From Globodera rostochiensis (taxonomy: Eukaryota; Nematoda; Chromadorea; Rhabditida; Heteroderidae): a DNA stretch of 64,000 nt. Of this stretch, positions 22,829 through 33,021 are shown in pieces. The DNA lies in assembly GCA_018350325.1 (NCBI GenBank), contig JAEVLN010000009.1:641388-705387 (forward strand), read 5' to 3'. Under the pieces are notes generated by a model that saw only the letters and a program-made list of their open reading frames with translations, did not search any database and was not told the origin of the DNA. A program made the position numbers and the translations under genes. Every line of letters starts with the position of its first letter. The stretch's first letter is position 1.

Positions 22829-25150
22829 TTCATCAGAATCTCAAAAAATTAATGGGATTAGGTTTGTCCCCCGACCCCCGACATGGCCAACCCCCCGGCC
22901 TCCCCGACCCCCGACTTTCCCCCCCCCCCCCCCCCCCCCCCTAGGGGTCGGGGAGGAACCCTAATTAAAATAATCTCTCATAAATTTTAGATGATTTTTC
23001 GATTGGGAGGGGGGTCGGCCGATAGAAACCGCCGAGAAATTTTTTGAATCTTTGATTCAATTTGTTAAGAGATTTGCAACCACTAATTAAAAATACGGCA
23101 ATTTACTACAGTTGACCTACTTTCTCTTTCGACAAAATTTCGGAGAATTTTCTCTTTCGGTTTTCGTAAGAAACCCGAAAGAAAAACCTCAAAATGATCG
23201 AAATCGAAAGGTTTCGACCCACCCCTGGTTTTTTGGTCAATATTTCACGTTTAGTCAATATACATAAATGCGTTTATCACTTTTATTATTCATTTCATTC
23301 ATTTCCATTGTTTGGCTAATAATATTTTCTGCATTTAAAGTAGAGACCGGCGGCAACTCAGCCCAAACAAAATTTTGTACAAAAATTTTTGGGTTTCTTT
23401 TGGTTTTGGTTTCTTTTGGGTTTTGCTCAATTTTGGTATTTTTGGTCTAGGTAAACCCAAAATTTTGTACAAAACCAAAAAATTTTAGAAAACATAATAA
23501 AATGCCCAAATTTCCGATTTTCTTAAAATTTTTTAATAAAAGTTTTATTCAACGCATTTTTCTGACCAGTCATCATAAATCCATGAATAATATTAATATC
23601 AGGGTAGCCACCTGTCAAACCCAAAATCAGGAATACCGGCTGAAAAATCAGAATAGGATTTATTTTTTAGGTGCGTAAATATATGAATTTAATGCCAAAA
23701 CTTTTTTATAGGTAAGAAAATTGTGTGAATTTTCGATAATTTTGAATTTTCAGAAATCCAATTTCTTTTTGCGAATTCTGCTTTACTAGGGAGTGGCAGT
23801 CGGCGGTACCGATAAGCGCCGCCGAGAAAATTTTGAATTTTTGACTCAATTTGATAAAGTTTTGCAACCAAAATTTCAAAATTACGGTACTTTTTTTGAA
23901 TTTTTCGGAATGGGAGAGGTCCGCCGGCACCGCCGGAAACATTTTTACAAAGTTCATGAAAAAAAAATGTGTTGATTTTTTCAAAAATATTTTTTTTTGC
24001 GCCATTCAATTACTTATAAAAAGAGCTTGTAAAAATGATTGAAAAATCACTCGATGATGCTATCTTTAGGGGTGTAAATTCAACCGGGCAACACCCAAAA
24101 CTTTTGTACAAAAAAGGGCATGAGCCAAACAAAATTTTTTGGGTTTCTTTTGGGTTTTGCCCAATTTGACCAAAAACAAAACCAAATTTTTGATTTTTTT
24201 TTTGTACAAAAAAACAAAAAATTTTTGGATTTGGTATTGGTCCAGCCTCTAATTTAAAGTATGAAGTCAACTGAACCGGGTTTTGCGCGCCCTCCCTGGA
24301 GAAGGCGCTTCCAAAAATTAGGGTAAACCCATAAGCGTCCCCCTGCACGGAAACCTTTAGTAAAAGGCGAAAGATTTCATCGTCCGAATACAGAGGGACC
24401 AGGGATAAACAAAAGAGGGATTTGGTGGTTATTTATGAAAAGATTTGAGGAGATTCTTTATGGGTTGCAAAAAGGGAAACAAAGCGGGCAGAATCCCCTT
24501 GTATTTCTCTTTTTGTATAGCCTCTTTCTCCTTCCCAGTATTAATATCTCTTTCTCTAAACTCCCATTAAAGAATATTTCCATTTTCTGCGCCCTCTTTC
24601 CTTTCCTTGCTGGCAAAGTGCAGAGAAATGGGGAAAATACAAAATTTCTTGGATACAATTATTCTTTAATGGGATTTTAGAGAAAGAGATATTAGACACT
24701 GGGAAGGAGAAAGAAGCTATACAAAAAGAGAAATACAACGGATTTCTGTCCTCTTTCTTTCCCTTTCTGCAACCCATAGAGAATCCTCTCAAATATTTGC
24801 ACAAATAATCGACAAATGCACCTTCTGTTTCTCCCTGGTCCCTCTGTATTCGGACGATGAAATCTTTCGCCTTTTACTAAAGGTTTCCGTGCATGGGGAC
24901 GCTTATGGGTTTACCCTAATTTTTGGAAGCGCCTTCTCCAGGGAGGGCGCGCAAAACCAGGTTCAGTTGACTTCATACTTTAAATGCATAAAATATTATT
25001 AGCCAAATAAAAAATAAATGGAAATAAAAATAAATTGATAAGTAGAGCTCGCATTTATACTGACTAAACGTTAAATGTTGATAAACTCCAAAATATTGTC
25101 CAAAACTCCCAGCCAAAACATAAAAAAAGAACTAAAACTGTCAAAACCAG
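21037..25150. mobile_element. Long-TIR element, degenerate copy with nested rearrangement
   Basis: Left terminal repeat 21037-21720 begins TTAAGCCCCGAAAGGCTGTCC; the interior 21740-24255 is the inverted counterpart of 58850-60930; right terminal repeat resumes at about 24260 and breaks near 24620. A second, oppositely oriented terminal-repeat piece (24655-24985) plus sub-terminal sequence (to ~25150) follows, so this is a composite or fold-back-rearranged copy. The interior includes a Tc1-type transposase remnant, CGAAA-rich and CGCCCGTAGGACATTT-type simple repeats, long C runs at ~22796-22822 and ~22921-22941, and a ~140 bp insertion (about 23570-23710) absent from the other copy that starts with a CAGGGTAGCCACC end. 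Confidence 0.8.
21830..22080 (+). pseudogene. Tc1/mariner-like transposase N-terminal remnant
   Basis: Conceptual reading gives a helix-turn-helix resembling the first DNA-binding domain of Tc1 transposases (HGQVVALNRDGLTKREIGRR), then FLKNPDFINVVIEEKP and, after frame changes, DPENYGKRNSPLKSKKLCER and MFADLSNST. Frames change and a stop ends it; no DDE/D catalytic domain follows. The inverted counterpart is at about 60580-60840. Confidence 0.65.
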
Positions 25151-25598
25151 TCAATTTTATACGTGAAAACCTTAAAAATAATTTAGTTCAGTTTCCAATA
25201 CTAAAAGAATTAAAAGTTGTAAGGAAGCGAGGGTGTCCAGTTACCTGTTGGTTCTTGATTTCTGCCCGGGGCTACCATTTTGTACTTTTCTCACTCAATT
25301 ATTATGTGCAAGCCGCCGGCGGGCCATAATTATTCTCAAAATTTTGTTTGCGGTGTTAGACGCCAGACCCTGGTAATTGCGGCAAACGAAAAACACCGCA
25401 ATTTAGGCATCCGTCCGTAATTGTGTTTAGCAATGTTCTGCCGAGCCGTACACTTCAAAACTCAGAACTATTAATTCCACTCAAGCTGTAAATAACGCTT
25501 TATCTTCTGAAATTTAGGCAAAAAGAGGTCGTATTGATCTCTAATTGTGCTTCGCACTTCTCTGATTGGAGGTGTGAACAATGAAAAGTGGACGAAGA

Positions 25599-26208
25599 TC
25601 ATCGTAGGTTGGCGAAGAGGTCCAGTCGAGAGCTTTCGATCAGCTTCTTGTATTTGGACATATCCTAAAAATAAATAAAAATGTAGAATGTTAACCCGAC
25701 CGATTCTAAAATTAGTGCACTTACGTGCTGGATCATGCAGCTCACTGGGGTGAAGTAACAGTTTCGCGCGCCGCTACCTCCGAACTTGTTCAGCACTCCG
25801 TAGCCAGCAGACTTTTTGGAGGCAGGCACAAATTTAGAAAATTCTTCCAGCTTGGCCGGTCTTTGAGCCCATCGTCGCTGAACAGCCATCATCTTTTGTA
25901 GACTTCGACTGTCTATCAAGTACCTGCACGAAATTTTGAAGATTTTTAGATGGCGAATTTTCATAAAATTTTTTTCGACTACTTTTATCGGTTTGATCTT
26001 GACCCGGAAATCCAAAGACTTTACAAAACGCAAAAGTAACAAATTTTAGCACCTAAAAGCTGAACACTTAACAGTAAGAACTTCGGGAAGAAGTGCGATC
26101 ATTAAAAATATAAATGTCACATGAACAAACTCACCCGTGGACTTGGTTAGAAGCGATGGACATGAAAAAAACGGTAGCACAGAGCAAGGGCAACCAGGTC
26201 CGTTGCAT
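25599..26208 (-). CDS. Allatostatin-C/somatostatin-like neuropeptide precursor
   Basis: Exons 26135-26208, 25725-25923, 25599-25664 give 112 residues starting with a signal peptide (MQRTWLPLLCATVFFMSIAS); an in-frame upstream ATG exists at 26260-26262 but would bury the signal peptide. The core CYFTPVSC (Cys 80 and Cys 87) has the spacing and residues of the C-Y-F-x-P-x-S-C ring of insect allatostatin C. Lys-Lys sites at 61-62 and 97-98 could release a ~34-residue peptide with the ring inside, rather than at the extreme C-terminus as in insects. Expected role is a secreted ligand for somatostatin/allatostatin-C-type GPCRs. Family assignment rests on the ring motif only; the prohormone cleavage pattern is inferred. 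Confidence 0.75.
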
Positions 26209-26262
26209 GTTTCTGATGCAGCATTGGTTGTGGCGACAAAAATCTTCGCTCAGCGTTGCCAT

Positions 26263-29072
26263 TGCACAAAGCCAAATTCAAAATATATTAGCTTCTGCGG
26301 GAGTGCCAAAATTGAGTATAGAATTTTAGTAACAACAAAATTTGGACAAAAATTTTTGGAGCAAATTTTCGGAGGATTGTTTAGGGCTATAATTTACATA
26401 CATATAATGCTGACTGACAAAATGGTTAAAAGTGAGAATGTGGCCCATGGAAAAATTTACCATTTTTTTTTGCCTTGGAGTTTCGTAAGTACGTCAGCGA
26501 TGACCGAGGCCTACTAAATAATATAATTCTAGCTTGCAAAACTACCAGTTTGGCACTTTTTGGTGGCGGAAATTGCGAAAGACGCAAATCCACCACACTT
26601 AATTGGGCACGGCCCATTGGGGGCGGGGGCGGGGGGATTCGGTTACATTTTCGTCACAACCTTTGTACTGCACCAACGGGTGGTCAGTGCCGTGCCGGTG
26701 TAGAAGGAGTTTTTGTGCCCACATTGCCACAAATGTACAAAATTAAAATGGTTTTTTTCGTAGAACCGGGGGGGGGGCCTGTCCGCCCCAAGGACGGATT
26801 AATTTTTTATTAAAAACAAAACCAAAATGACTGAAGGCGGGCGGATCACTCGGAGACCGTATTTATTGTAATTTGTAAAATTGGATTTGGCAATGCTTCA
26901 GACAGCCGGAAAGGAATTAATTCCAACATTTAGTCATTAGGCGACAACGAATGCTGTTACCCAAACACCGTTTTCTTTTAGAAATTTCTCATTTTCACAT
27001 GTCTTTCTTCGAAAAATTCATCTGGCATAATCAAACAATTCTGGGAATTTTCAAATTACTTTTTATGTATATTATCAAGTGATTTGATTCAGCCAAATTA
27101 ATAAAAAAAAATAGTTATTTGATTTTTATTTAATTCAACCATTAATTTATGAAAATAATTTTATGTTTCTTTTGATATTTATTTATTTGTTCTAATAAGT
27201 ATTTTCCGGAAAACTCAAAAAATAAATAAATCGGAAAAGAGAAAGGCCGGAAGAATAGATAGTCGACCAAATTCTCTAAAACTATGGCGGCTATTGTATT
27301 TACTTTTTGTTTTCTTACTGTAGCCTATGATCAAAACGGAAAAAACAGATAAAAATGGCATAAAAATGGAGAAGTGAGTGGGGGCAAATTAATTATGTTT
27401 TGCCCTTTTTTCCAAGAAGAAGAAGAAAGAAGAAAAAGAAGAAGTGTTAATGTGCGTTGTTTTTGCATTTCCATAACCTTTTTGGCTTTATTAATTATTT
27501 ATCATCGATACATTCATTGTCCGTGACGATGGCACTCATAATGGCTAATTTGGCACTAATTCAATTGTATAAATAATAAGTCCAATTGTAAATTACGTGA
27601 GCAAAAGGTGACTGGGACTTTTTATGAAAATACGCCCGCCCCTAATGTCATGGAAAGTGCAAAATATTTAGCCAAATTTTAAATGGACAGACAGTTATCA
27701 TTTTATGAAAAGAATTGTCGGATTGTTTAGGAAAGAATTTCCATTATTCACTATACATAATATGCATTGGACTTTGTTGCACTATTTAAAGAAATAAGTA
27801 CGGACGATGGCTAAATGAACTAATAATGCTAATTTGACGATGCGCAATGCTTAGGGTGGGCTGGAAGTCGCTCGCTATTTATGGCAACAGACCGTGCCGA
27901 GTGGATAAAGAACATTGGCGAGCCGCTGACATCCGAAAATGTACAAATTGGATTTTGGCGTTATGTTAATGAGTTCCAGGAAATGGTTAAATTTTAGAAT
28001 TTTTTTCGAGGCCCCGCGAAGAGTTTCAAATCAAATACAGTACTTACAAATAAAATGTCCTTTCCCTAGCCAAACTTAATTGTACGCAGAAATACTGTAG
28101 TGTAAATAAGCAATTTTGTTAAAATATTTTTCTTCATAACTCTCAATTATTTAATTAAAGAAAAATCAATGATTCAAAGTGTGTTCATGTGAATGGCGCC
28201 GGAAATCTGTTCTATTTTGTCTATTTAAGAGTAAAAACAAAAACATTATGTCATAGACTTGAGTGGCCGGAAGGCACTGACTTTCATAGTATTTAAGTAA
28301 ATGTTTTCATATAAATTATAATAGTTATAATTTTAATATTAAAAACATTTAAATAAATTAGGGTTGAAGCCCCGACGTCGGGGTTAAGAATTGCGGGGTC
28401 GGGGTTTTTCGGGGGTGGGACAGTCAGGGTCGGGGCTACCCAAAATCGGTCGGTTAGGCTTTTTTAATTTTAAAATTTATTCAAATTTATTAATAGACCT
28501 AATTTTTCTCGTCCCCGTAAAATTTTACGAGCACTTTGCGATAAATTTTTGATATACAATTGGAGGGTCCGTCGGGAACATTTTTTAGGATTTTAACATT
28601 TTTGTCATGAAAATTTGTGAATAATAAAGGTTTTTTGAGAATCTGTTTGTTAAGATTTGCAACCAAAATTTGGAAAATTTAAAGCTTTTTAGAATGGGGG
28701 GGGGGGGTTGGTGGTGCCCTTTAAAGATTTAACGGTATTTGTTTAGATAGTCGGGGATTTTTTTTGTAAAAATAAAATTCAAAATTTATTTTTTTTTGCG
28801 CGCATAATTAAAAAATATTCAAAATTTATAAAAATGTTCCCTTAAAATGGGGGTTCGGGCATTGACACTAAAGGGCAAAGAAAAGTAAAATAAGTGCTCG
28901 CGTTCGACCCTCCAACTGAAGTTTTACTTATCTAAAAAATTAGAAAATTACAACAAAAATTTACTTGCCGAAAATGTCAATAAAAATCAAAAGGGCTGCC
29001 CTCAGCAAAATGAATTTTGTCACTCGATTTTTGAAATTCTTACAGAGGTTTCAACTTTAAAAAACCGCTACA
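26263..29072. other. Intergenic, no gene seen
   Basis: AT-rich sequence. Contains a G-rich patch at about 26618-26640 and ~26768-26778, a GAA-rich tract at about 27415-27445, a TAGGGTTG repeat end at about 28363 leading into CCCCGA words, and a copy of the CAATTTG/TTGCAACC dispersed repeat at about 28560-28720. The promoter of the peptide gene (-) and of the secreted-protein gene (+) must lie here. Confidence 0.5.
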
Positions 29073-30512
29073 ATGACTGTTCCCTACCGTATCATTTTTC
29101 TGATATTTCTTACTGTAATTCCATTTGTTACCATCGCCTACCCTTCACCCGATACCGACAATTCGCCTACAAATGATGCAACAGTTTACGTGTACTTCAA
29201 AGGAGTTGTGCAGGGTAGAAGGGAGAATGAAGTGGTAAAAAGTCAAATAAATTAAAATAAATATATTTTTTTACAAAATATTAATTTCTATAAAGTTTTA
29301 TGTTGATTCTACGATATCATAATCAAATTTAGAATGCTTGGAAAAAACAGATTTAAAATTCTAAAACGGTCGAATTTTTATATTTTCTATTTAAAATGCA
29401 AAATCTTAAGGTTGTGGACATTTTTTGCGGTCAGACTGGCAGAAATATTTCTTTTTACACTGGCACAAGGGGACAATTCGAATTTCCCATTGATGAACAA
29501 TTTTTGCGATATTTCCGCGGTTGTACTGCTGAAGGTATCACAATCGGATTTTATAAGAAAGACACAAATGATGTAAGCAAATTTAATTAATTAGAGGGTT
29601 TAGTAATTAATAAGCTGACCGGGGGAACGCGGATTTAGAAGAAATGGTCCAAAGCACATTTTTGATAGGGTGTAAGCTTACATTAAAATGAAATTAATAA
29701 TTATTAATTAAAATTAAAATCATACTATTAAATCATCTTCTGAATTACTGTTAAAATAATTTTAAATTGAAAAATGTATAATTAAAGATATTAAATTCCT
29801 TTTTCAAGGCCCGTCAAAGCTGTCTTGGGTGTTTAGTTTCTCCAAGAGAAGCCCAAAATAAAAGAGTACTAAAGTGCTTCGTCAGTGTCCGCTACAGTTG
29901 GCTCAACTTTGGCGGAATAAGATTTACACAACAGTACAAAGACCATGTGGATGCCAATGCCGAACCCCGAAATGTGTTTAATGTGGATTTCGCCCACGGC
30001 GGAAGTGCCACAATCAATGGCAACGAAGTACGGTGTACCGATCACTTCCCACTGCGTGACTACGGTCTCTATAATGAATATTTCGACAGTAAGTCTTGGG
30101 ACGGGCTTCTTCGGGATCGGGACATAAAATTAAATATTGAAAAAAAGATTTAATATACAAAAAAAATGTTTATTTCTTCGACGAGCAAGGATCTTTAGAT
30201 AAATTATGCGATTGGACTAATCTTTATAAAAAAATAAATGGTCAAAGGTTGGAAAAAAACATAATTTTCTCTGGGCATATTTTTTGAGATTTGTCCACTC
30301 GTAAATGTCATTAATGCTTCAGCTCATTGAGAGCTTTGAAAGGAATTCAAATAAAAAAGTTAAATAATAAAATATATATTACTTTAACATTTAAGGTGAT
30401 GACGACTGAATGCTAATGAGTGAATCCGCCGCTTTTTAGAGTATTTTCTTTTTCAGTTACGGGCAGAAAGAAGTTGACAAGATTTTCTTTTTGCACCAAA
30501 TCTAAAAAATAA
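29073..30512 (+). CDS. Novel secreted protein, unrecognised family
   Basis: Exons 29073-29234, 29411-29572, 29809-30088, 30457-30512 give about 219 residues; the first two junctions are phase 0 and the last is phase 1 with a consensus GTAAGT donor. If the last intron is retained the frame ends at 30153 instead. Residues 1-22 form a signal peptide (FLIFLTVIPFVTIAYP). The mature part has about six Cys (DIFCGQTGRN, FRGCTAEG, SCLGC, LKCFVS, VRCTDHF) and alternating hydrophobic residues typical of beta strands, with GTRGQFEFPIDEQFLRYF and FAHGGSATINGNE. I recognise no family. Signal peptide, Cys and small size fit an extracellular protein such as a nematode secretory product, but nothing here proves an effector role. 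Confidence 0.75.
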
Positions 30513-31350
30513 TTTAACATTTTTTTCTTGAATAAAATGATAACAAATTTGTTTGATGAATGCAGCATCTAACGTTAATCCTAAAATTGGAAATAATCAC
30601 AAGCCAAAAAATTTATAGTCTTGTTGGATTTAGCACAAAAATTCAACACCGCAAATCGATAAAAATATAAATATGGCAAAAAAAAAGGTTGAAAAATACA
30701 AGACCCGAGTCTAGTATTACAGGAAATACGGTAATCGGGTTTATAGTCTTGGAAACCAAGACTTTTTTTAACTTTCAGTCAAATACCCAGTTGATCTAAT
30801 TATTTTTTGTTTGTTTGTAAATTTACCAAAAAATTTGATTCTAGTCGACTGGTTTCCGAAACCTTGATCAAAAAATTGGACTTCTGCTAAGATCGATTTT
30901 CCAAAAAAATTATTATTTTTGATATTTTTATTAATTTTTCCAAACCATGTAAAAAATATGTTTACAATTGTAGAGGGAAACTGATAAAGATTGACGAATT
31001 TTGAAGGTTTTCACGCATAGATTGGCTGGATTTGGTCAGTTTTAGCATATTTTTAGTCCATATTTTAAGTTAATGTTTCACGCTTTTAGTGCAAATAAAT
31101 CCGGAGCCTAACCGATTTGAAAATCCTTTTGGTAATTCTTTTTTTATACGACATGCATGCGAAGAATTTGTACACGCAACATTGCAAAATTTCAGAATTC
31201 AGGCTGATCAATCAGTCAGAGCATTTTACTATATGGTTTTTATCATTTAAAAAAAATTTTAACACCGCAAATCGCTAAAATATAAATATGGCAAATTGAT
31301 TATTATTCATATTAGCCTCATCCTCATTTTTCGTTTGCGTACAACTGGTT
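30513..31350. other. Intergenic with repeat fragments
   Basis: A pair of near-identical ~35-bp words (AACACCGCAAATCG followed by an AT-rich tail) occurs at about 30643-30680 and 31261-31297. Positions about 30930-31110 match sub-terminal sequence of the long-TIR element (compare 1600-1800). No gene seen. Confidence 0.6.
30930..31110 (+). mobile_element. Fragment of long-TIR element sub-terminal sequence
   Basis: Diverged match to about 1605-1790, including the order TTTACAATT..GAGGG/GAAA, TTCACGCATA, TTTTAGCA and the AAATAAAT block. Confidence 0.6.
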
Positions 31351-31603
31351 CTAGCAACTGCTGGTCGCGTTCACAAAGAGCGGATTAACAAACTGAAAAA
31401 AGAATTTGCCTGTCAATAAACCAACTAAGCAAATGACCGTGTCCGATCTGGCCTGTAGACGGTCCTGTTCGAAGCGCGCGAACTCCCTTCGGTCGTAGAT
31501 GAGGGTAATCAGCTTCCACAGCAGCAGCAACAGCAGAGTGATCAGCGCGATACCGGCGATCACAATGAGAATGATGACCAAAGTAGACATAGGGCCGAAA
31601 GGA
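31351..31603 (-). pseudogene. 3' end of an integrin beta gene (transmembrane segment and tail), isolated
   Basis: Two exons, 31438-31603 and 31351-31392, with a 45-bp phase-0 intron. They encode a membrane helix (ILIVIAGIALITLLLLLLW) followed by the integrin-beta membrane-proximal signature KLITLIYDRREFARFEQDRL, then SDT and NPLFVNATSSC. In integrins the tail continues NPxY..NPxY to bind talin and kindlin; here the first motif is NPLF and the second is missing. An intact acceptor precedes 31603, but no upstream integrin exon is visible; a minisatellite and another gene lie there. I call it a truncated duplicate; a gene with a very large upstream intron is the alternative. Confidence 0.75.
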
Positions 31604-33021
31604 CTGCTTAAGGGGAAAGCAATTAATCACAGGGGTCGTCGAAATTGGCACGATCAGAGAAAGGAAAAGCGCCTCAACTCTTCTCCCTTCCGGGTCCTAT
31701 TGGAGGAAGGAAAAGCCTCAATCCTTCTCATCTCCCCTCCGGGTTCGATTTGGGGAGGAAGGAAAAGCTTCAACCCTCCTCATCTCCCCTCCGGGTTCGA
31801 TTCGGTTGGAGGAAGGAAAAGCCTCAATCCTTCTCATCTCCCCTCCGGGTTCGATTTGGGGAGGAAGGAAAAGCTTCAACCCTCCTCATCTCCCCTCCGG
31901 GTTCGATTCGGTTGGAGGAAGGAAAAGCCTCAATCCTTCTCATCTCCCTTCCGGGTTCGATTCGGGGAGGAAGGAAAAGCTTCAACCCTCCTCATCTCCC
32001 CTCCGGGTTCGATTCGGTTGGAGGAAGGAAAAGCCTCAATCCTTCTCATCTCCCCTCCGGGTTCGATTCGGGGAGGAAGGAAAAGCTTCAACCCTCCTCA
32101 TCTCCCCTCCGGGTTTGATTCGATTTGAGGAAGGAAAAGTCTTAGACGATCATTATGCACCCAAAGGCACCCCTCCCCCAGGCTGAAAAGTTCAACAATA
32201 TGTAATTTCCACAAAAAGTAAAAATGGAAATGAGGCAGGACATTTCAACGGAATATTGATCGCCGAATACATTAGGGAAATTTGAATGGGAATTCTTTTT
32301 TAGTGACAAAGCCAAACTTTCATCTGCAAAGGCCAATCGACTGACATGAAGATGAGCGACAGCTTCCATTTGACACAAAGAAACGATTGCCCCGGGGGGG
32401 GGGGAGAATGACGACCAAACTAAATAGCAAATGTTTTCCATAGAAAACTGATATGTACAGGCCGCAGCTTTCTCAACCCGAAAAACGTCGGGGGCGGGGT
32501 CCGAGCCTAATTAATCATAAAATTGAAAATAATAAAATGACGGAAATTTTTGACATTTTAAAATGATTGCGGTTCATCTACAGTAATCAACCAAATGATG
32601 TTCTAACCAATGAATCCAAACCAAAACATTGTAAAAAAAATCAATGATTGGACAAAAACTGTTTCAAGATCAGCCCCTGAAACATTTCGGGGTTGTTCTG
32701 TTAATTCGAAATATTTTGTGAATAAAACACTTATAAATTATTATATTACCTATTCAACATTAGGGGAGTGCACTTTCCGTGTTTAATACACGCATATGCC
32801 ATAAACCTAACCAATGAAAATTCTTGGTTAAACATTAATACGTGTCAAATTGATTTTCTAAGCATTCAAAAGTCAATATAAAATTATATTCTATGTAGCA
32901 TATTATACATAACTATTGCATTCCATAGCCTAACCTATCATTTTTCAATGCAATTATATTTAAACGGTGACTTTTGTTGCATTTTAGTAATTATTTATGT
33001 AGTTCTTTATTATTATCTTAG
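31604..33021. other. Intergenic with minisatellite
   Basis: The minisatellite occupies about 31690-32150. The rest is AT-rich, with a G run at about 32394-32404. No gene seen. Confidence 0.5.
31690..32150. repeat. Minisatellite of ~53-bp units arranged as ~106-bp dimers
   Basis: About eight-nine units each starting GGAGGAAGGAAAAGC and ending CTCCCCTCCGGGTTCGATT; alternate units differ as CTCAATCCTTC and TTCAACCCTCC. All three plus-strand frames stay open because the dimer length is not a multiple of three and no unit contains a stop, so the long open frames are a by-product. Confidence 0.92.

Noticed and set aside
26137..26517. Plus-strand frame of ~126 codons opposite the neuropeptide gene
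   Set aside because: It is the complement of the signal-peptide exon and promoter; the minus-strand model has splice sites, signal peptide and a recognisable peptide core.
31499..32186. Three long overlapping open frames (up to ~209 codons)
   Set aside because: They are the minisatellite read in rotating frames, without gene signals.
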